Positions 27,278-37,348 of a stretch of DNA of 64,000 nt are shown here, one piece after another. The stretch is from Flavobacteriia bacterium (GTDB lineage Bacteria > Bacteroidota > Bacteroidia > Flavobacteriales > Flavobacteriaceae): positions 28,487 to 92,486 of the forward strand of contig JAABRF010000001.1 of NCBI GenBank assembly GCA_011391075.1, in the 5' to 3' direction. Position 1 is the stretch's first letter; every line of letters starts with the position of its first letter. The position numbers and the translations under genes were made by a program. A model generated the notes under the pieces. It was given only the letters and a program-made list of their open reading frames with translations. It was not told the origin of the DNA and made no database searches.

Positions 27278-28819
27278 TTATTTAGGCTCATACACGACAC
27301 AAGGAATTATCATTTCCTCTAATGAAATTCCACCGTGTTGGTAGGTATTTTTATAGTATTTGACGTAATGATTGAAATTATTGGGATAAGCAAAAAACAA
27401 ATCCTCTTTTGCAAAAACAAAAGACGAATTCAGAGCACTTTGAGGTAAAAATATTTCTTTTGGATTATGTACCGCATACACATCTTTATCTTCATAACTC
27501 AAACTTCTACCTGTTTTGTATCTCAAATTGGAACTGATTTCCTTGGGACCGATGATACGAGTTGGGTTTTTGGTATTGATGGTACCATGGTCTGTTGTCA
27601 ATATTAATTGCAAACCCATTGCTTGCGCCTTTTTAATCATTTCCAATAATGGGGAATTTTGGAACCAACTAGCAGTCAAAGATCTATAGGCTTTATCATC
27701 ACTCACTAATTCTTTGATAACATCCATTTCAGTTTTGGCATGAGATAACATATCAACAAAATTGATAACCACTACAGTTAAATCATTATTTTTAATGGAT
27801 TGAAAAGAGTCGGCTAATTTTTTCCCGGCTTCCAAATTGGTTATTTTGAAATATTCATGTTTGAGTGGAACTCTGAATTTTTTTATTTGTTCGGTCAGGA
27901 ACTCATTTTCATACAAATTTTTACCACCTTCATCGGAATCACTTTTCCAATATTGTGGAAATTTTTGTTCCATTTCCAAAGGCAACATACCTGAAAACAA
28001 TGCATTTCTAGCATATTGAGTAGCAGTAGGCAAAATACTAAAATAATCTATTTCGGCTTTTTTCTTATAAAATTGATTCACGATAGGTTCGATGGTACGA
28101 AACTGATCATAACGCAAATTGTCGACAACTACCCATAATGTAGGTTTTTGTTGGATTTGAGGTGCAATAACTTTCTTAAATAAGGTATGTGAAAAAATCA
28201 AATCATTATTTGTCAATAAATCTTTGTAATTTTTCTTTATAAACTTAAAAAACAAAGAGTTAGCTTCCATCTTTTGACTTTCCAAGATTTCAAGCATGGC
28301 AGGTTCGTTACTGTTTTCCAACAGCAATTCCCAGTGAATCAATTTTTTATACAAAGCAATCCATTCATCCAATGAATTGACCATTGCTAAATCCATGGCA
28401 ATTTTTCTAAACTCTTGTTGGTAATTGGAAGTAGTTTGTTCAGAAACCAATCGAGAATGATCTAGGTTTTTTTTCAAACTCAATAAAATTTGATTTGGAT
28501 TTAAGGGTTTGATTAGATAATCGGCAATTTGATTTCCAATGGCTTCTTCCATCAAATTTTCTTCTTCACTTTTGGTAATCATTATAACCGGTAAATTTGG
28601 TTTTTGTAGCTTTAGTTCGGCTAAAGTTTCTAAACCACTCAAGCCAGGCATATTTTCATCCAAAAAAACCACATCGTAGTTATGGGCTGCAATTTTATCC
28701 AAAGCATCTACTCCGTTGGTACAAGTATCAACGGTATAATCTTTTTTTTCTAAAAATAAAATATGGGGTTTTAGAATATCTATTTCATCATCTACCCAGA
28801 GGATTTGAATTTTACTCAT
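27278..28819 (-). CDS. porX: T9SS response regulator PorX (receiver plus PglZ domain)
   Basis: This two-domain regulator (513 aa) of the PorXY system controls type IX secretion genes. The N-terminal receiver has the acidic pair in LWVDDEID, the phospho-Asp in VVFLDENMPGLSG and the Lys in MITKSEEEN. The C-terminal alkaline-phosphatase-like PglZ domain (about residues 215-513) shows LWVVVDNLRYDQF, VVINFVDMLSHAK and LILTTDHGT, matching the metal site. The sensor PorY is not adjacent, as usual. Its presence agrees with the T9SS cargo encoded at 33384-37331. Confidence 0.92.
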   Translation of the reverse strand: MSKIQILWVDDEIDILKPHILFLEKKDYTVDTCTNGVDALDKIAAHNYDVVFLDENMPGLSGLETLAELKLQKPNLPVIMITKSEEENLMEEAIGNQIADYLIKPLNPNQILLSLKKNLDHSRLVSEQTTSNYQQEFRKIAMDLAMVNSLDEWIALYKKLIHWELLLENSNEPAMLEILESQKMEANSLFFKFIKKNYKDLLTNNDLIFSHTLFKKVIAPQIQQKPTLWVVVDNLRYDQFRTIEPIVNQFYKKKAEIDYFSILPTATQYARNALFSGMLPLEMEQKFPQYWKSDSDEGGKNLYENEFLTEQIKKFRVPLKHEYFKITNLEAGKKLADSFQSIKNNDLTVVVINFVDMLSHAKTEMDVIKELVSDDKAYRSLTASWFQNSPLLEMIKKAQAMGLQLILTTDHGTINTKNPTRIIGPKEISSNLRYKTGRSLSYEDKDVYAVHNPKEIFLPQSALNSSFVFAKEDLFFAYPNNFNHYVKYYKNTYQHGGISLEEMIIPCVVYEPK

Positions 28820-29026
28820 GTTATGGATTGTTGGTTGGTTGGATTAATTAGGTTATTGAAATGATTGTAATGTTATATATTAATTTTTACAATTTTTTAT
28901 GGCAACTATAAAACAAAACTTTATTTGTAAACGTAAAAATACCTTATTTATGTTACATGACCTTATTAAAAAAATGTTATAAAAGTAAAGTTTGGTATTT
29001 TTCAAGTCAAACTCCGTTAAAGTTGC

Positions 29027-29034
29027 TATTTTTG
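29027..29034 (+). promoter_or_regulatory. -7 element of the HD hydrolase promoter
   Basis: TATTTTTG fits TAnnTTTG and lies 26 bases before the GTG start. Confidence 0.5.
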
Positions 29035-29060
29035 CATAAAATTTTTATAGAATTCATTCT

Positions 29061-30296
29061 GTGCAAACTACCACCAACAAATTGAAAATATTTAACGATC
29101 CGATTTACGGATTTATCACCATTCCCGACAGTCTGATTTTTGATGTGATTGAACATCCCATTTTTCAAAGATTGCGACGCATTCAGCAAATGGGTTTATC
29201 AAGCATGGTTTATCCCGGAGCACAACATACCCGATTCCATCATGCATTGGGTTGTTTGCATTTGATGCAAAAAGCGATTCAAACATTGAGAAGTAAAGGT
29301 ATTGAAATCTCTACAAAGGAAGAACAGGCTTTGCATCTTGCAATCTTACTTCACGATATCGGACATGGTCCATTTTCACATGCTTTAGAACAATACATTA
29401 TTGAGGATCAATCTCATGAAGATTTATCTTTGGCGTTAATGAATAAACTTAATCTTGAATTTGGAGGACAATTGGATGTAGCCATTCAAATATTTACCAA
29501 CCAATATCCGAGAAAATTTTTATTTCAATTGATTTCGAGTCAATTGGACATGGATAGGCTGGATTATTTAAAAAGAGACAGTTTTTATACCGGTGTTGTA
29601 GAAGGTAGTATCAATTCGGATCGATTGATAGCCATGTTACACGTAAAAGATGATCAATTAGTTGTTGAGGAAAAAGGCATTTATTCCATCGAAAAGTTTC
29701 TGCTTTCCCGCCGCTTTATGTATTGGCAGGTTTATCTACACAAAACAGGTTTATTGGCAGAACAAATACTCATCAAAGCTTTACAAAGAGCTGCAGAATT
29801 AGCTTCATACGGTGAAAATATTCCGATGGGTAAGTCATTGCAATTTTTTATCGATAAATCCAATCTGAGGGAAACCGATTTAGAAGTGATTTTAAATCGT
29901 TTTATAGATTTGGATGATATTGATATCTTGAATGCGATTAAAGCTTGGCAATACCACGATGATTTTGTGTTATCTGAATTATCCAAATCCATCATTTTGA
30001 GAAAGTTACCACGCATTGAGCTCTCAGAACAAAAATTTACTGATGAATACCTCAAAGCTTTACAAACCGGCACTTTACAAGTATTTGGTGTAGATGAAAG
30101 CAATTTAGACTATTTTTTATTTCAAGGTAAAGTCAAGAATCGGACCTACAATGCTAAATACGGTCCGATCAATATTTTACTAAAAGATGGAAGTGTCAAA
30201 GAATGGTTAGCATTTGACGGACATTTTAATTCAGTGAGTTTTACAGAACCTGTTGTGAAATATTTTGTAAGTTATCCCAAGAGTTTGAAATTATAA
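29061..30296 (+). CDS. HD-domain phosphohydrolase
   Basis: This cytoplasmic metal-dependent phosphohydrolase (411 aa) is of the HD superfamily, close to dGTPase/SAMHD1-like proteins. The metal ligands are visible as H in TRFHHALGC, HD in ILLHDIGHGPFSH and D in SSQLDMDRLDYLKRD. The opening FNDPIYGFITIPD is typical of the group. The start is GTG at 29061, placed 26 bases after a TAnnTTTG element. The substrate is unknown; nucleotide triphosphates are a fair guess from the family. Confidence 0.82.
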   Translation: MQTTTNKLKIFNDPIYGFITIPDSLIFDVIEHPIFQRLRRIQQMGLSSMVYPGAQHTRFHHALGCLHLMQKAIQTLRSKGIEISTKEEQALHLAILLHDIGHGPFSHALEQYIIEDQSHEDLSLALMNKLNLEFGGQLDVAIQIFTNQYPRKFLFQLISSQLDMDRLDYLKRDSFYTGVVEGSINSDRLIAMLHVKDDQLVVEEKGIYSIEKFLLSRRFMYWQVYLHKTGLLAEQILIKALQRAAELASYGENIPMGKSLQFFIDKSNLRETDLEVILNRFIDLDDIDILNAIKAWQYHDDFVLSELSKSIILRKLPRIELSEQKFTDEYLKALQTGTLQVFGVDESNLDYFLFQGKVKNRTYNAKYGPINILLKDGSVKEWLAFDGHFNSVSFTEPVVKYFVSYPKSLKL

Positions 30297-30353
30297 TGGC
30301 TTGAGCTTTCATTTAAGGAATTTCTATTATTAAACAGTATGAATAAAGCTTCA

Positions 30354-30540
30354 AATTGAGTTCGATTCTAATTTTTTTTAGATTCCTCCTCCCGATAGCT
30401 ATCGGGACGGAATGACAAATTATCAAACTTTATACAGGGGAGAATTTTGCGGAAAAGCCGTAAAATTCTCCCTAAACAAAACAAGAAGTAAGTCATTTCG
30501 ACAGAATGGAGGAATCTTTCGTGATTAATCGAACTCAGTT
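30354..30540. repeat. MITE-like inverted-repeat element, family A copy 2
   Basis: This 187-bp relative of the element at 18617-18830 has ends AATTGAGTTCGATT (30354-30367) and AATCGAACTCAGTT (30527-30540), which pair at 13 of 14 positions. Nested inside are AGATTCCTCC/GGAGGAATCT and AATGAC/GTCATT. The central stem GGGAGAATTTT (30438-30448) pairs with AAAATTCTCCC (30462-30472). An extra CCGATAGCTATCGG palindrome sits on the left side. There is no ORF. It lies between two convergent genes. Confidence 0.75.
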
Positions 30541-30614
30541 GTTAACCATACAAAGAAACTATTAAACCGTATTAAGAAACTATTAAACCTTTTTATATTT
30601 TTTTGGGGGGATTA

Positions 30615-30953
30615 CTATTTTGATGATCTCATTATAAAAAAAAGCAAAATACCCATGGGTAGAAATGAAATTAGGATTCCTGTTTTGATATAAAAATAGA
30701 TCATAAATGCAAATAGCACTGTAGCATATATTTTAATTCGGGCATGCGTAAAAACTTTCTTTTTGCTGGGTTTTATTATTTCAACATTTTTCAGTTCAGA
30801 TATTAGATCCAACTCATCTAAAATTCTTTTCTTCAAAACAATGTCATCTGTGTATTTGGAAAGATATTGATCTATGGTTTTATAAGTTTCGCCCCTTAAT
30901 CTCATTTTTTGAGCATAAGACAACAAATCTTCAAAAGACTTCGTGTTTTTCAT
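30615..30953 (-). CDS. Hypothetical membrane protein (112 aa)
   Basis: The N-terminal half is charged and helical (SFEDLLSYAQKMRLRGETY). The C-terminal half forms one or two transmembrane helices (about residues 70-108) and ends in MRSSK. It starts 11 bp after the nnr stop on the same strand, so it is the last gene of that operon. I do not recognise the family. Confidence 0.6.
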   Translation of the reverse strand: MKNTKSFEDLLSYAQKMRLRGETYKTIDQYLSKYTDDIVLKKRILDELDLISELKNVEIIKPSKKKVFTHARIKIYATVLFAFMIYFYIKTGILISFLPMGILLFFIMRSSK

Positions 30954-30964
30954 TCTGAATTCAT

Positions 30965-32557
30965 TTAAAATGGAGAATCATCATCATCATCTTCCAAAAA
31001 ATTTGGATCATCTTCATTTATTTCATCCTCTTCATCCATTTTAGGATCATATGGAGTTAAAAAAGCATTAAAAGCACCTGGAAGAAAATTTAAAATATCA
31101 CTTGCCAAAAAAGTTTCAGGAGAATTGATTGTAGTGAAAACATCGGCTGATAATCCATGCAGAAAAACGCCCATAATAGATGCTTGTAAGGGCGAATAAT
31201 GTTGTGCCAATAAACCTGTAATCATACCGGTTAATACATCACCGGTACCGGCTTTGGCAAGAGCCGAACTTCCGGTCGAGTTAAAGTAGAAAACGCCATT
31301 TTGAACAATAGTTGTGTGGGCACCTTTAATTACCATCACAAAGGGATATTGAATCGAAAAAGCTCTTAAAAGTTCCAATTTTTCATAATCATTTTGCCAT
31401 TTACCAATCAATCTTTCCAACTCTTTCGGATGTGGAGTTAGAATGCAATTATCGGAAAGGAAATCTAAAACTTCTTTATTCTTTGATATGATATTTAACG
31501 CATCAGCATCAATAACGATTGGTAATTTATTGGTTTTCAAAAACTCACAAACTGCTTCTGAAGTTAAATCTGAAGTCCCGATTCCAATTCCCAAACCTAT
31601 AACACTGGCATTTGATTTAAAATTGATGTATTCTATTTCATTTTCAGCGTCTACTTCTACCATTACTTCTGAAATAGATGTCTGAAGGATATGATAACCA
31701 CATTTGGGAATATAAGCTGTTACCAAACCACTACCAATTTTTAATGCAGCCTTCGCAGCCAATACCACGCTTCCCATTTTTCCAAAACTACCTCCAATAA
31801 TTAATACGTGGCCATACGAACCTTTGTGAGTAAATTTGTAACGTTTTTTATAAAAACTAAAAACATCATCACGTGTAATAAAATGATAAGGTGTATCCAA
31901 ACTTTTTATAAAATTCTGATCAAGTCCAATGTCTAAGAGTTCAAAATGTGAGACAAATTCGCCATTATCAGGTAAAAGAAATGCCAATTTGGGCATTTGA
32001 AATGTCAATGTAATTGTTGATTTAACAACTGAATCTCTATCTACAACCGGTTTATCAGCAAACAAACCCGAAGGTATATCGAGAGAAATAATTGTAGCTT
32101 TAGATTGATTGAGATGCTTGATGAGTTTCTTCGTAAACCCAGCAGGTGCTTTATTGATTCCTGTTCCAAAAATCGCATCAATAATAAAATCTGTTTCTTT
32201 AATTTCCGGAAAATCATCCTCAGAATGGATACTAATGGGATGTATTTGAAATTCTTCTGCACGATTGTAATTGGTTATAAAATCATCTGACATTTTATCT
32301 GAAAAATGAACAATATAAACTTGTGCATCATAAAATTCCAAATTAAGCATTCTACCTAAAGCCAAACCATCTCCTCCATTATTGCCCATTCCGCAAAAAA
32401 TATGGATGGTATTTAATTCATCAATGTGATCTTGATCTTCTATCCATTGCAAACATTTACCTGCTGCTTTTTCCATCAAATCAACCGAATTGATATTGAG
32501 ATTAATAATCGTGTTTAAATCGGCTAATTTGATTTGTTGCGTATTGAGTATCTTCAT
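30965..32557 (-). CDS. nnr: Bifunctional NAD(P)H-hydrate epimerase / ADP-dependent dehydratase
   Basis: This enzyme (530 aa) repairs hydrated NADH and NADPH. The N-terminal YjeF_N epimerase domain (about 1-215) has IFCGMGNNGGDGLALGR and IDAIFGTGINK. The C-terminal kinase-like dehydratase (about 235-505) has GHVLIIGGSFGKMGS, ILTPHPKELERL and GSSALAKAGTGDVLTGMI. The tail is very acidic (EEDEINEDD and DDDDD), an unusual addition. It heads or sits within a minus-strand operon with the DUF2461 gene and the 112-aa membrane protein. Confidence 0.93.
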   Translation of the reverse strand: MKILNTQQIKLADLNTIINLNINSVDLMEKAAGKCLQWIEDQDHIDELNTIHIFCGMGNNGGDGLALGRMLNLEFYDAQVYIVHFSDKMSDDFITNYNRAEEFQIHPISIHSEDDFPEIKETDFIIDAIFGTGINKAPAGFTKKLIKHLNQSKATIISLDIPSGLFADKPVVDRDSVVKSTITLTFQMPKLAFLLPDNGEFVSHFELLDIGLDQNFIKSLDTPYHFITRDDVFSFYKKRYKFTHKGSYGHVLIIGGSFGKMGSVVLAAKAALKIGSGLVTAYIPKCGYHILQTSISEVMVEVDAENEIEYINFKSNASVIGLGIGIGTSDLTSEAVCEFLKTNKLPIVIDADALNIISKNKEVLDFLSDNCILTPHPKELERLIGKWQNDYEKLELLRAFSIQYPFVMVIKGAHTTIVQNGVFYFNSTGSSALAKAGTGDVLTGMITGLLAQHYSPLQASIMGVFLHGLSADVFTTINSPETFLASDILNFLPGAFNAFLTPYDPKMDEEDEINEDDPNFLEDDDDDSPF

Positions 32558-32607
32558 AACTTCATAATTAACATTTTTCTTGAATCAAAAACCAAACAAT
32601 TTCTTTG

Positions 32608-33273
32608 TTATTGCAAAGCTTTGGTAATAAACACATGTAATGGTTGAGCTACTTTATAATAGTCTAAAACAATTGACATCAAATCAGAATGTATGATTGT
32701 CTCAGGATCTAAATTGGCTTGTAAATACCACTGTTTGTTGCAAATTAAAGGCTGATTTTCAGCAGCTTCTTTCAATTCTTTGGGAATTCTAACTTGTTTA
32801 TCGCCTTGAATGGCACCAAACTTTTGGACAAAATCGGGTTGTGAAATGATTTTTGAAAATGCATCAATATTTTGAGCAATATGGGTTCTTACTTTAACAA
32901 TTTGAGTTGGATCGGGCATATAGATACCACCATATAAAGACAAGTGTTCAGGATTAAATTCCATATAAAAACCGGGATTACTGATGTCTTTTCTTCCTAG
33001 AGGAGAAAGCAATGCCGACATATGTAATTTGTAAGGTGTTTTATCCTTTGAAAACCTAATATCTCTGTTGATTCTAAAAATGGCATCTTTGGCTTCAGGT
33101 ACTATATCCAATTTGAGCTTTTGAATTTCAAAAATTAAATCTTGTACAAAAATTGAAAAAGGTTTTTTGACATATAACTCATAGGTTTTCCGATTTTCAT
33201 CAAACCAAATTTTATGATTGTTAGCAGCCAACTCTTTAAAAAAATCAAGAAATTGAATTGAGAAATAGTTCAT
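32608..33273 (-). CDS. DUF2461 family protein (TIGR02453)
   Basis: This cytoplasmic protein (221 aa) is of the DUF2461/TIGR02453 family. Marks are FLKELAANNHKIWFDENRK-like residues near 10-28 and the stretch RINRDIRFSKDKTPYK. No biochemical role is established for the family that I know of. It is 50 bp upstream of nnr on the same strand, so it may be cotranscribed. Confidence 0.85.
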   Translation of the reverse strand: MNYFSIQFLDFFKELAANNHKIWFDENRKTYELYVKKPFSIFVQDLIFEIQKLKLDIVPEAKDAIFRINRDIRFSKDKTPYKLHMSALLSPLGRKDISNPGFYMEFNPEHLSLYGGIYMPDPTQIVKVRTHIAQNIDAFSKIISQPDFVQKFGAIQGDKQVRIPKELKEAAENQPLICNKQWYLQANLDPETIIHSDLMSIVLDYYKVAQPLHVFITKALQ

Positions 33274-33327
33274 ATGTAAAGTGGTTAATGAATTATAAGA
33301 AAGTACTAAATTACAAAATATTCACAT

Positions 33328-33362
33328 AAAAAAACGTCCTGATAAAAAATCAGGACGTTTTT
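33328..33362 (-). terminator. Terminator of the CUB-repeat protein gene
   Basis: A perfect stem AAACGTCCTGAT/ATCAGGACGTTT has a 5-base loop and is flanked by A and T runs. It lies 22 bases beyond the stop codon. Confidence 0.85.
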
Positions 33363-33383
33363 AAAATAAATAACTTTGGTTAG

Positions 33384-36300
33384 TTAAGGATTCACATAGA
33401 TCCAATTATTAATAGGTCCGTGAACACCATCGTTTAGTTCTAATGTAAAGAAGTAAGTTGAAGCTTCAGGATCTGAAGAAATAACACCGTCAACAGTACC
33501 ATCCCAAATGATTGCAGCACCAGAATTACCACTTACAAAGCTTGTATTTCCGCTATTTTTTTCAGCTACAATATTGCCCCAACGGTTGAATATTGTAAAT
33601 TTAAAATCAGGATATACCCCTCTTAAGAATTCAATTGTAAATAAATCATTTTTACCATCTCCATTTGGTGAGAAACCATTAGGAATAGAAGGCGTACAAT
33701 TCTGAACAATCAAGGCAAAAGAAGTAGTAATATAACAACCGGTTGAATTGTTTTCAATTCTTACATATAAAGTTCTAGGAGTAGAATTAAATTCTGAAAG
33801 ATTGGATACTACGATTGCATTGGATTCTTGTTGCGCATCAACAAGTGAATTATAGTAAGAAACAGTCATTCCGGTTTGTGCTCCTAAAATAAGCCCTTGC
33901 TGAGTTTGAATATCAAAAATTCCATTATTTGCACCTTCATTACATGAAGTTAAACTACCAATAGGACTGGCAACAACAGGTAATGCATCAACTACCAAGT
34001 TCAATGGAAATACATCATAACAAGCCGTAGTAGGATCTTCAAAACGAACATAAATCACAGCAGTTGATGAAAGGTAAGCCATATTGGAAATGGTATTGCT
34101 ATTTCCAGCTACTGCATCTGCTTGAACAGTATAGAATCTGGTGTAATAATTATCATTAGCCAATACAACAGCTTCTAAATCAAATACTGCTTGATTATTA
34201 CCATTATTACATTCATGAAGATCTTCTATATTATTATTATTTGGAAGCGGATTAACAGTTATACAAACATCATAGGAATATGTACAACCTATATCATCTG
34301 TTGCATTATAAGTATAACATTTTTGACCAGCTGTAGTTGGTAAAACTGTAATTTGATTTCCAACAGTAGAAATGATACTAGCATTTGGAGTCCATGATTG
34401 TGATACAATTACAGGTGTAAAATTGAGGTTTGATGTAGTTAAACTAGGATCAAAGTTGATTTCCCAACTGAAAATATATCCATTATCTAAACCTAAGTTA
34501 TCAGTTACTTGTATCGTCCAATCTCCATTCAAAGGAGACCCTAAAAGTCCGGTAAATGATTCAAATGAGCTATAGTTACCTGCAGGAATATAAGAGTCAG
34601 TATAAGTTCCAGGTCCGTCACCACTAGGGAAAACACCACCTGTAACTGATCCTTCAACTAATGTAGGAAGTGAATCATCTGGTAAGAAACAATAGAGACT
34701 ACCCACACCAGGATTGACCACAGTACTATTACCATCAATAGTTGCAGTAGCCCAAGGAATACCTAAATTGGCAGAACTACCACCTTGAGAATAATCTTTA
34801 AGAATAACTACTTGTCCATTTGGACTGGTAATTTGAATATCCAAATCTCCCAAATAAGAGTGTTCCATATTTAAACAGACTCCTAATATCTGATTGACAT
34901 TGGTAATGGTTTGATTCGAACTGAAACAGTTAACAGTAATTGAAGTTTCATAAGATACACCACTTCCATCAGGTAAGAAAGTAACTCCACTAACTGGAGG
35001 AGTACAATCAACTTCAACAGGAACAGCTACAACCATTCCAGTTAAAACTGTTTGATCTTCCAAACATATTTCTGTTTCAGCAGCTGCTGTTCCAGTAAAA
35101 TCAGGAGTAGAGTATACGTGAATTACTTGAACTTCTGACAATGTAGAACAAACTTGAGTAGCATTGTTATCAGTAACAGTTAGTATTGCATTATATCCAC
35201 CTGCAGTTGTATAAACGTGTGTAGCAGTCATACCTGTTCCAGTTGTTCCGTCACCAAAATTCCATAGGTATGTAGCATCTTCACCACTTACAGAAAAAGT
35301 AGCATTTGCAGTAAATGTCACTTCGGTTCCTTGACATATTTTCAAGAATGCTGAAGTAGGATTGGGTGTTGGAGATACTGTAAAAGCAGCTGTAATATCT
35401 TGACATGGAATGATACAAGAAACAGCAGCTTCCCAACCTGAAGCATTAATTATTGAATCTGATGTAAATTTCACAGTCAAACATCCTGTTGTGCTATCAT
35501 CAGAAGCGGTAACCATTCCAGGTGATTGTGTACCGGTATAAGTACCTATTACTGCACCTGAAGTATCTGCTCCATCATAAATAGTAAGGAAATCCCATGC
35601 ACTTTCAACATTGAAAGCAGAGAAATTAAGTCTTACTCTTTGATCAGGCGTTGTTGGACAGAAAGTAATTACTCTATTTTCACTATTTTGATATGCTCCC
35701 CATTCTCCACCTGTATCAAAAAATGTAGCATCACAAGTAGAAAAAGTACCATTTTGCATCAAAATAATTTCTTCGTATTCCGGCACATAACAAGAAATGT
35801 TGGCTGCCCAACCACTGTTTATTGTAGAAGTGTTTGATATAAATCTCAAAGTCAAACAACCAGAAGTATTGGCAAATGAAGCCCCAATATCAGGAACAGT
35901 AGTTCCAGTTAAAGAAACAATTAAAGGAGCACTTGTACTATCACCGTCATAAAACGCAAGTGTATCACCAGATGATAAATTAAATGCTGTAAAATCTAAA
36001 AATATACTTTGACCAGGGGTTCCAGAACAGAAAGTAATGGTACTATTCTCATTGTCATTGTAATAACCCATTATATTTCCAGAATCATAGAAAGTTCCAC
36101 CACATGTATTGAAGGTTCCATTTTGCATGGTATATACATCAGTTGGAGCTATCGGAGGTGTAACACATGAAATATTTGCTGCCCAACCTATTCGAGTGCC
36201 AGAAGTATCAGAAGTAAATCTAAGTGTTAAACTTCCTGAAGTATTAGCCGCAGAAGCTACTAAAGTAGGCAAAGTGGTATAAGTACCTGATAAAATTGTA

Positions 36301-37331
36301 ATTAATGGTGCAGCAGTTGTAGGGCCATCGTATACATATAATCTATCATAGCTTGATTCAAGATCCAATGTAGTAAATGCCAATTGAACAGATTGTCCCG
36401 CGGTTGCAGGATTAATGGTATAAGTTAAATTGGCACTATTCGAATAATTGCCCCAAGCTCCACCATTATCATAGAAAGTACCTTCACATGTAGTGGCACT
36501 TCCATTTTGCATAAAGAAATTATTCTGAACGGTAGGTTCATAACATGAAATATCTGCAGCCCAACCAGCGCTAACGGTAGAAGAATTTGAAGTAAACCTC
36601 AAAGTCATACAACCAGTAGTATTGGCAGTTGAAGTTCCAATTTCTGGAAGAACACCAGTTCCTGATAGCGTAGCCAACAAAGGAGCACTCACAGAATTAC
36701 CATCATAAATGTATAAATTATCTCCTGAAGAGATATTCATCATACTGAAATCGAGAAAAATCCCCATTCCGGCTGTTTCAGGGCATAAAGTCAATGTTTT
36801 ATTTTCGTTATTTGCATACAAACCGTAAGGTCCACCGGCATCATATAAAGTAGCACCACACGTAGTAATATTGCCATTTTGCATCAATAAATCATTGTTT
36901 GGTTGTGGTACTATACAAGAAATTGCAGCAGCCCAGCCAACTCTTGCAATACTAGAGTCAGAAGTAAATTTTACTGTAATACAACCCGTTGTATTGGTCA
37001 AACTTGCAGCAATCACAGGTATAACAGTATTACCGGTCATCGTAGCAATAAGTGGAGCAGCAGTACTATTTCCGTCATAAAACGAAATAAAGTCCCATCC
37101 ACTCTCCACATCTAAAACAGAAAAATTCAAACTAATTCCCATGCCAGCTGTTTCAGGGCAAAAAGTCATGGTAATATTCTCATTGTTTAAATAATTGGCA
37201 CTTGCTCCTCCAGTATCATAAAAATTACCGGAACAGGTTGTTATTGTACCGTTTTGCATATTATAATCTTGAGCAAACACATAAGTAGAAAAAAAGAAAA
37301 GAAAAATAAAAAGTAATTGTAATTTTTTCAT
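33384..37331 (-). CDS. Giant CUB-repeat surface protein with T9SS type B sorting domain
   Basis: This secreted protein (1315 aa) has a signal peptide (residues 1-20, ending YVFAQ). Five tandem CUB-like modules of about 125 aa follow (about residues 24-650), each opening with MQNG then a TC...FYD.GG pattern and containing a conserved Tyr/Phe-DG and LTLRFTS-like strand. Then come a PKD domain (about 655-745, YLWNFGDGTTGTG), a proprotein-convertase P-like domain (about 800-960, NMEHSYLGDLDIQITSPNG and GDWTIQVTDNLG) and a bacterial-Ig/adhesion region with repeated CNNGNN and CNEGAN motifs. The C-terminal domain has IPNGFSPNGDGKNDLF and FNRWGNIV (about 1225-1315), the gliding-motility type used for T9SS type B export. 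It is likely a surface adhesin. It is cotranscribed with the 142-aa secreted protein upstream. Confidence 0.88.
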   Translation of the reverse strand: MKKLQLLFIFLFFFSTYVFAQDYNMQNGTITTCSGNFYDTGGASANYLNNENITMTFCPETAGMGISLNFSVLDVESGWDFISFYDGNSTAAPLIATMTGNTVIPVIAASLTNTTGCITVKFTSDSSIARVGWAAAISCIVPQPNNDLLMQNGNITTCGATLYDAGGPYGLYANNENKTLTLCPETAGMGIFLDFSMMNISSGDNLYIYDGNSVSAPLLATLSGTGVLPEIGTSTANTTGCMTLRFTSNSSTVSAGWAADISCYEPTVQNNFFMQNGSATTCEGTFYDNGGAWGNYSNSANLTYTINPATAGQSVQLAFTTLDLESSYDRLYVYDGPTTAAPLITILSGTYTTLPTLVASAANTSGSLTLRFTSDTSGTRIGWAANISCVTPPIAPTDVYTMQNGTFNTCGGTFYDSGNIMGYYNDNENSTITFCSGTPGQSIFLDFTAFNLSSGDTLAFYDGDSTSAPLIVSLTGTTVPDIGASFANTSGCLTLRFISNTSTINSGWAANISCYVPEYEEIILMQNGTFSTCDATFFDTGGEWGAYQNSENRVITFCPTTPDQRVRLNFSAFNVESAWDFLTIYDGADTSGAVIGTYTGTQSPGMVTASDDSTTGCLTVKFTSDSIINASGWEAAVSCIIPCQDITAAFTVSPTPNPTSAFLKICQGTEVTFTANATFSVSGEDATYLWNFGDGTTGTGMTATHVYTTAGGYNAILTVTDNNATQVCSTLSEVQVIHVYSTPDFTGTAAAETEICLEDQTVLTGMVVAVPVEVDCTPPVSGVTFLPDGSGVSYETSITVNCFSSNQTITNVNQILGVCLNMEHSYLGDLDIQITSPNGQVVILKDYSQGGSSANLGIPWATATIDGNSTVVNPGVGSLYCFLPDDSLPTLVEGSVTGGVFPSGDGPGTYTDSYIPAGNYSSFESFTGLLGSPLNGDWTIQVTDNLGLDNGYIFSWEINFDPSLTTSNLNFTPVIVSQSWTPNASIISTVGNQITVLPTTAGQKCYTYNATDDIGCTYSYDVCITVNPLPNNNNIEDLHECNNGNNQAVFDLEAVVLANDNYYTRFYTVQADAVAGNSNTISNMAYLSSTAVIYVRFEDPTTACYDVFPLNLVVDALPVVASPIGSLTSCNEGANNGIFDIQTQQGLILGAQTGMTVSYYNSLVDAQQESNAIVVSNLSEFNSTPRTLYVRIENNSTGCYITTSFALIVQNCTPSIPNGFSPNGDGKNDLFTIEFLRGVYPDFKFTIFNRWGNIVAEKNSGNTSFVSGNSGAAIIWDGTVDGVISSDPEASTYFFTLELNDGVHGPINNWIYVNP

Positions 37332-37348
37332 CTGTCTATAATTATTTG

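Noticed and set aside
33384..37331. Regular DNA repeats in this region suggested a CRISPR-like or satellite array
   Set aside because: They are protein-coding CUB modules in one long frame, with period about 375 bases and diverged sequence.
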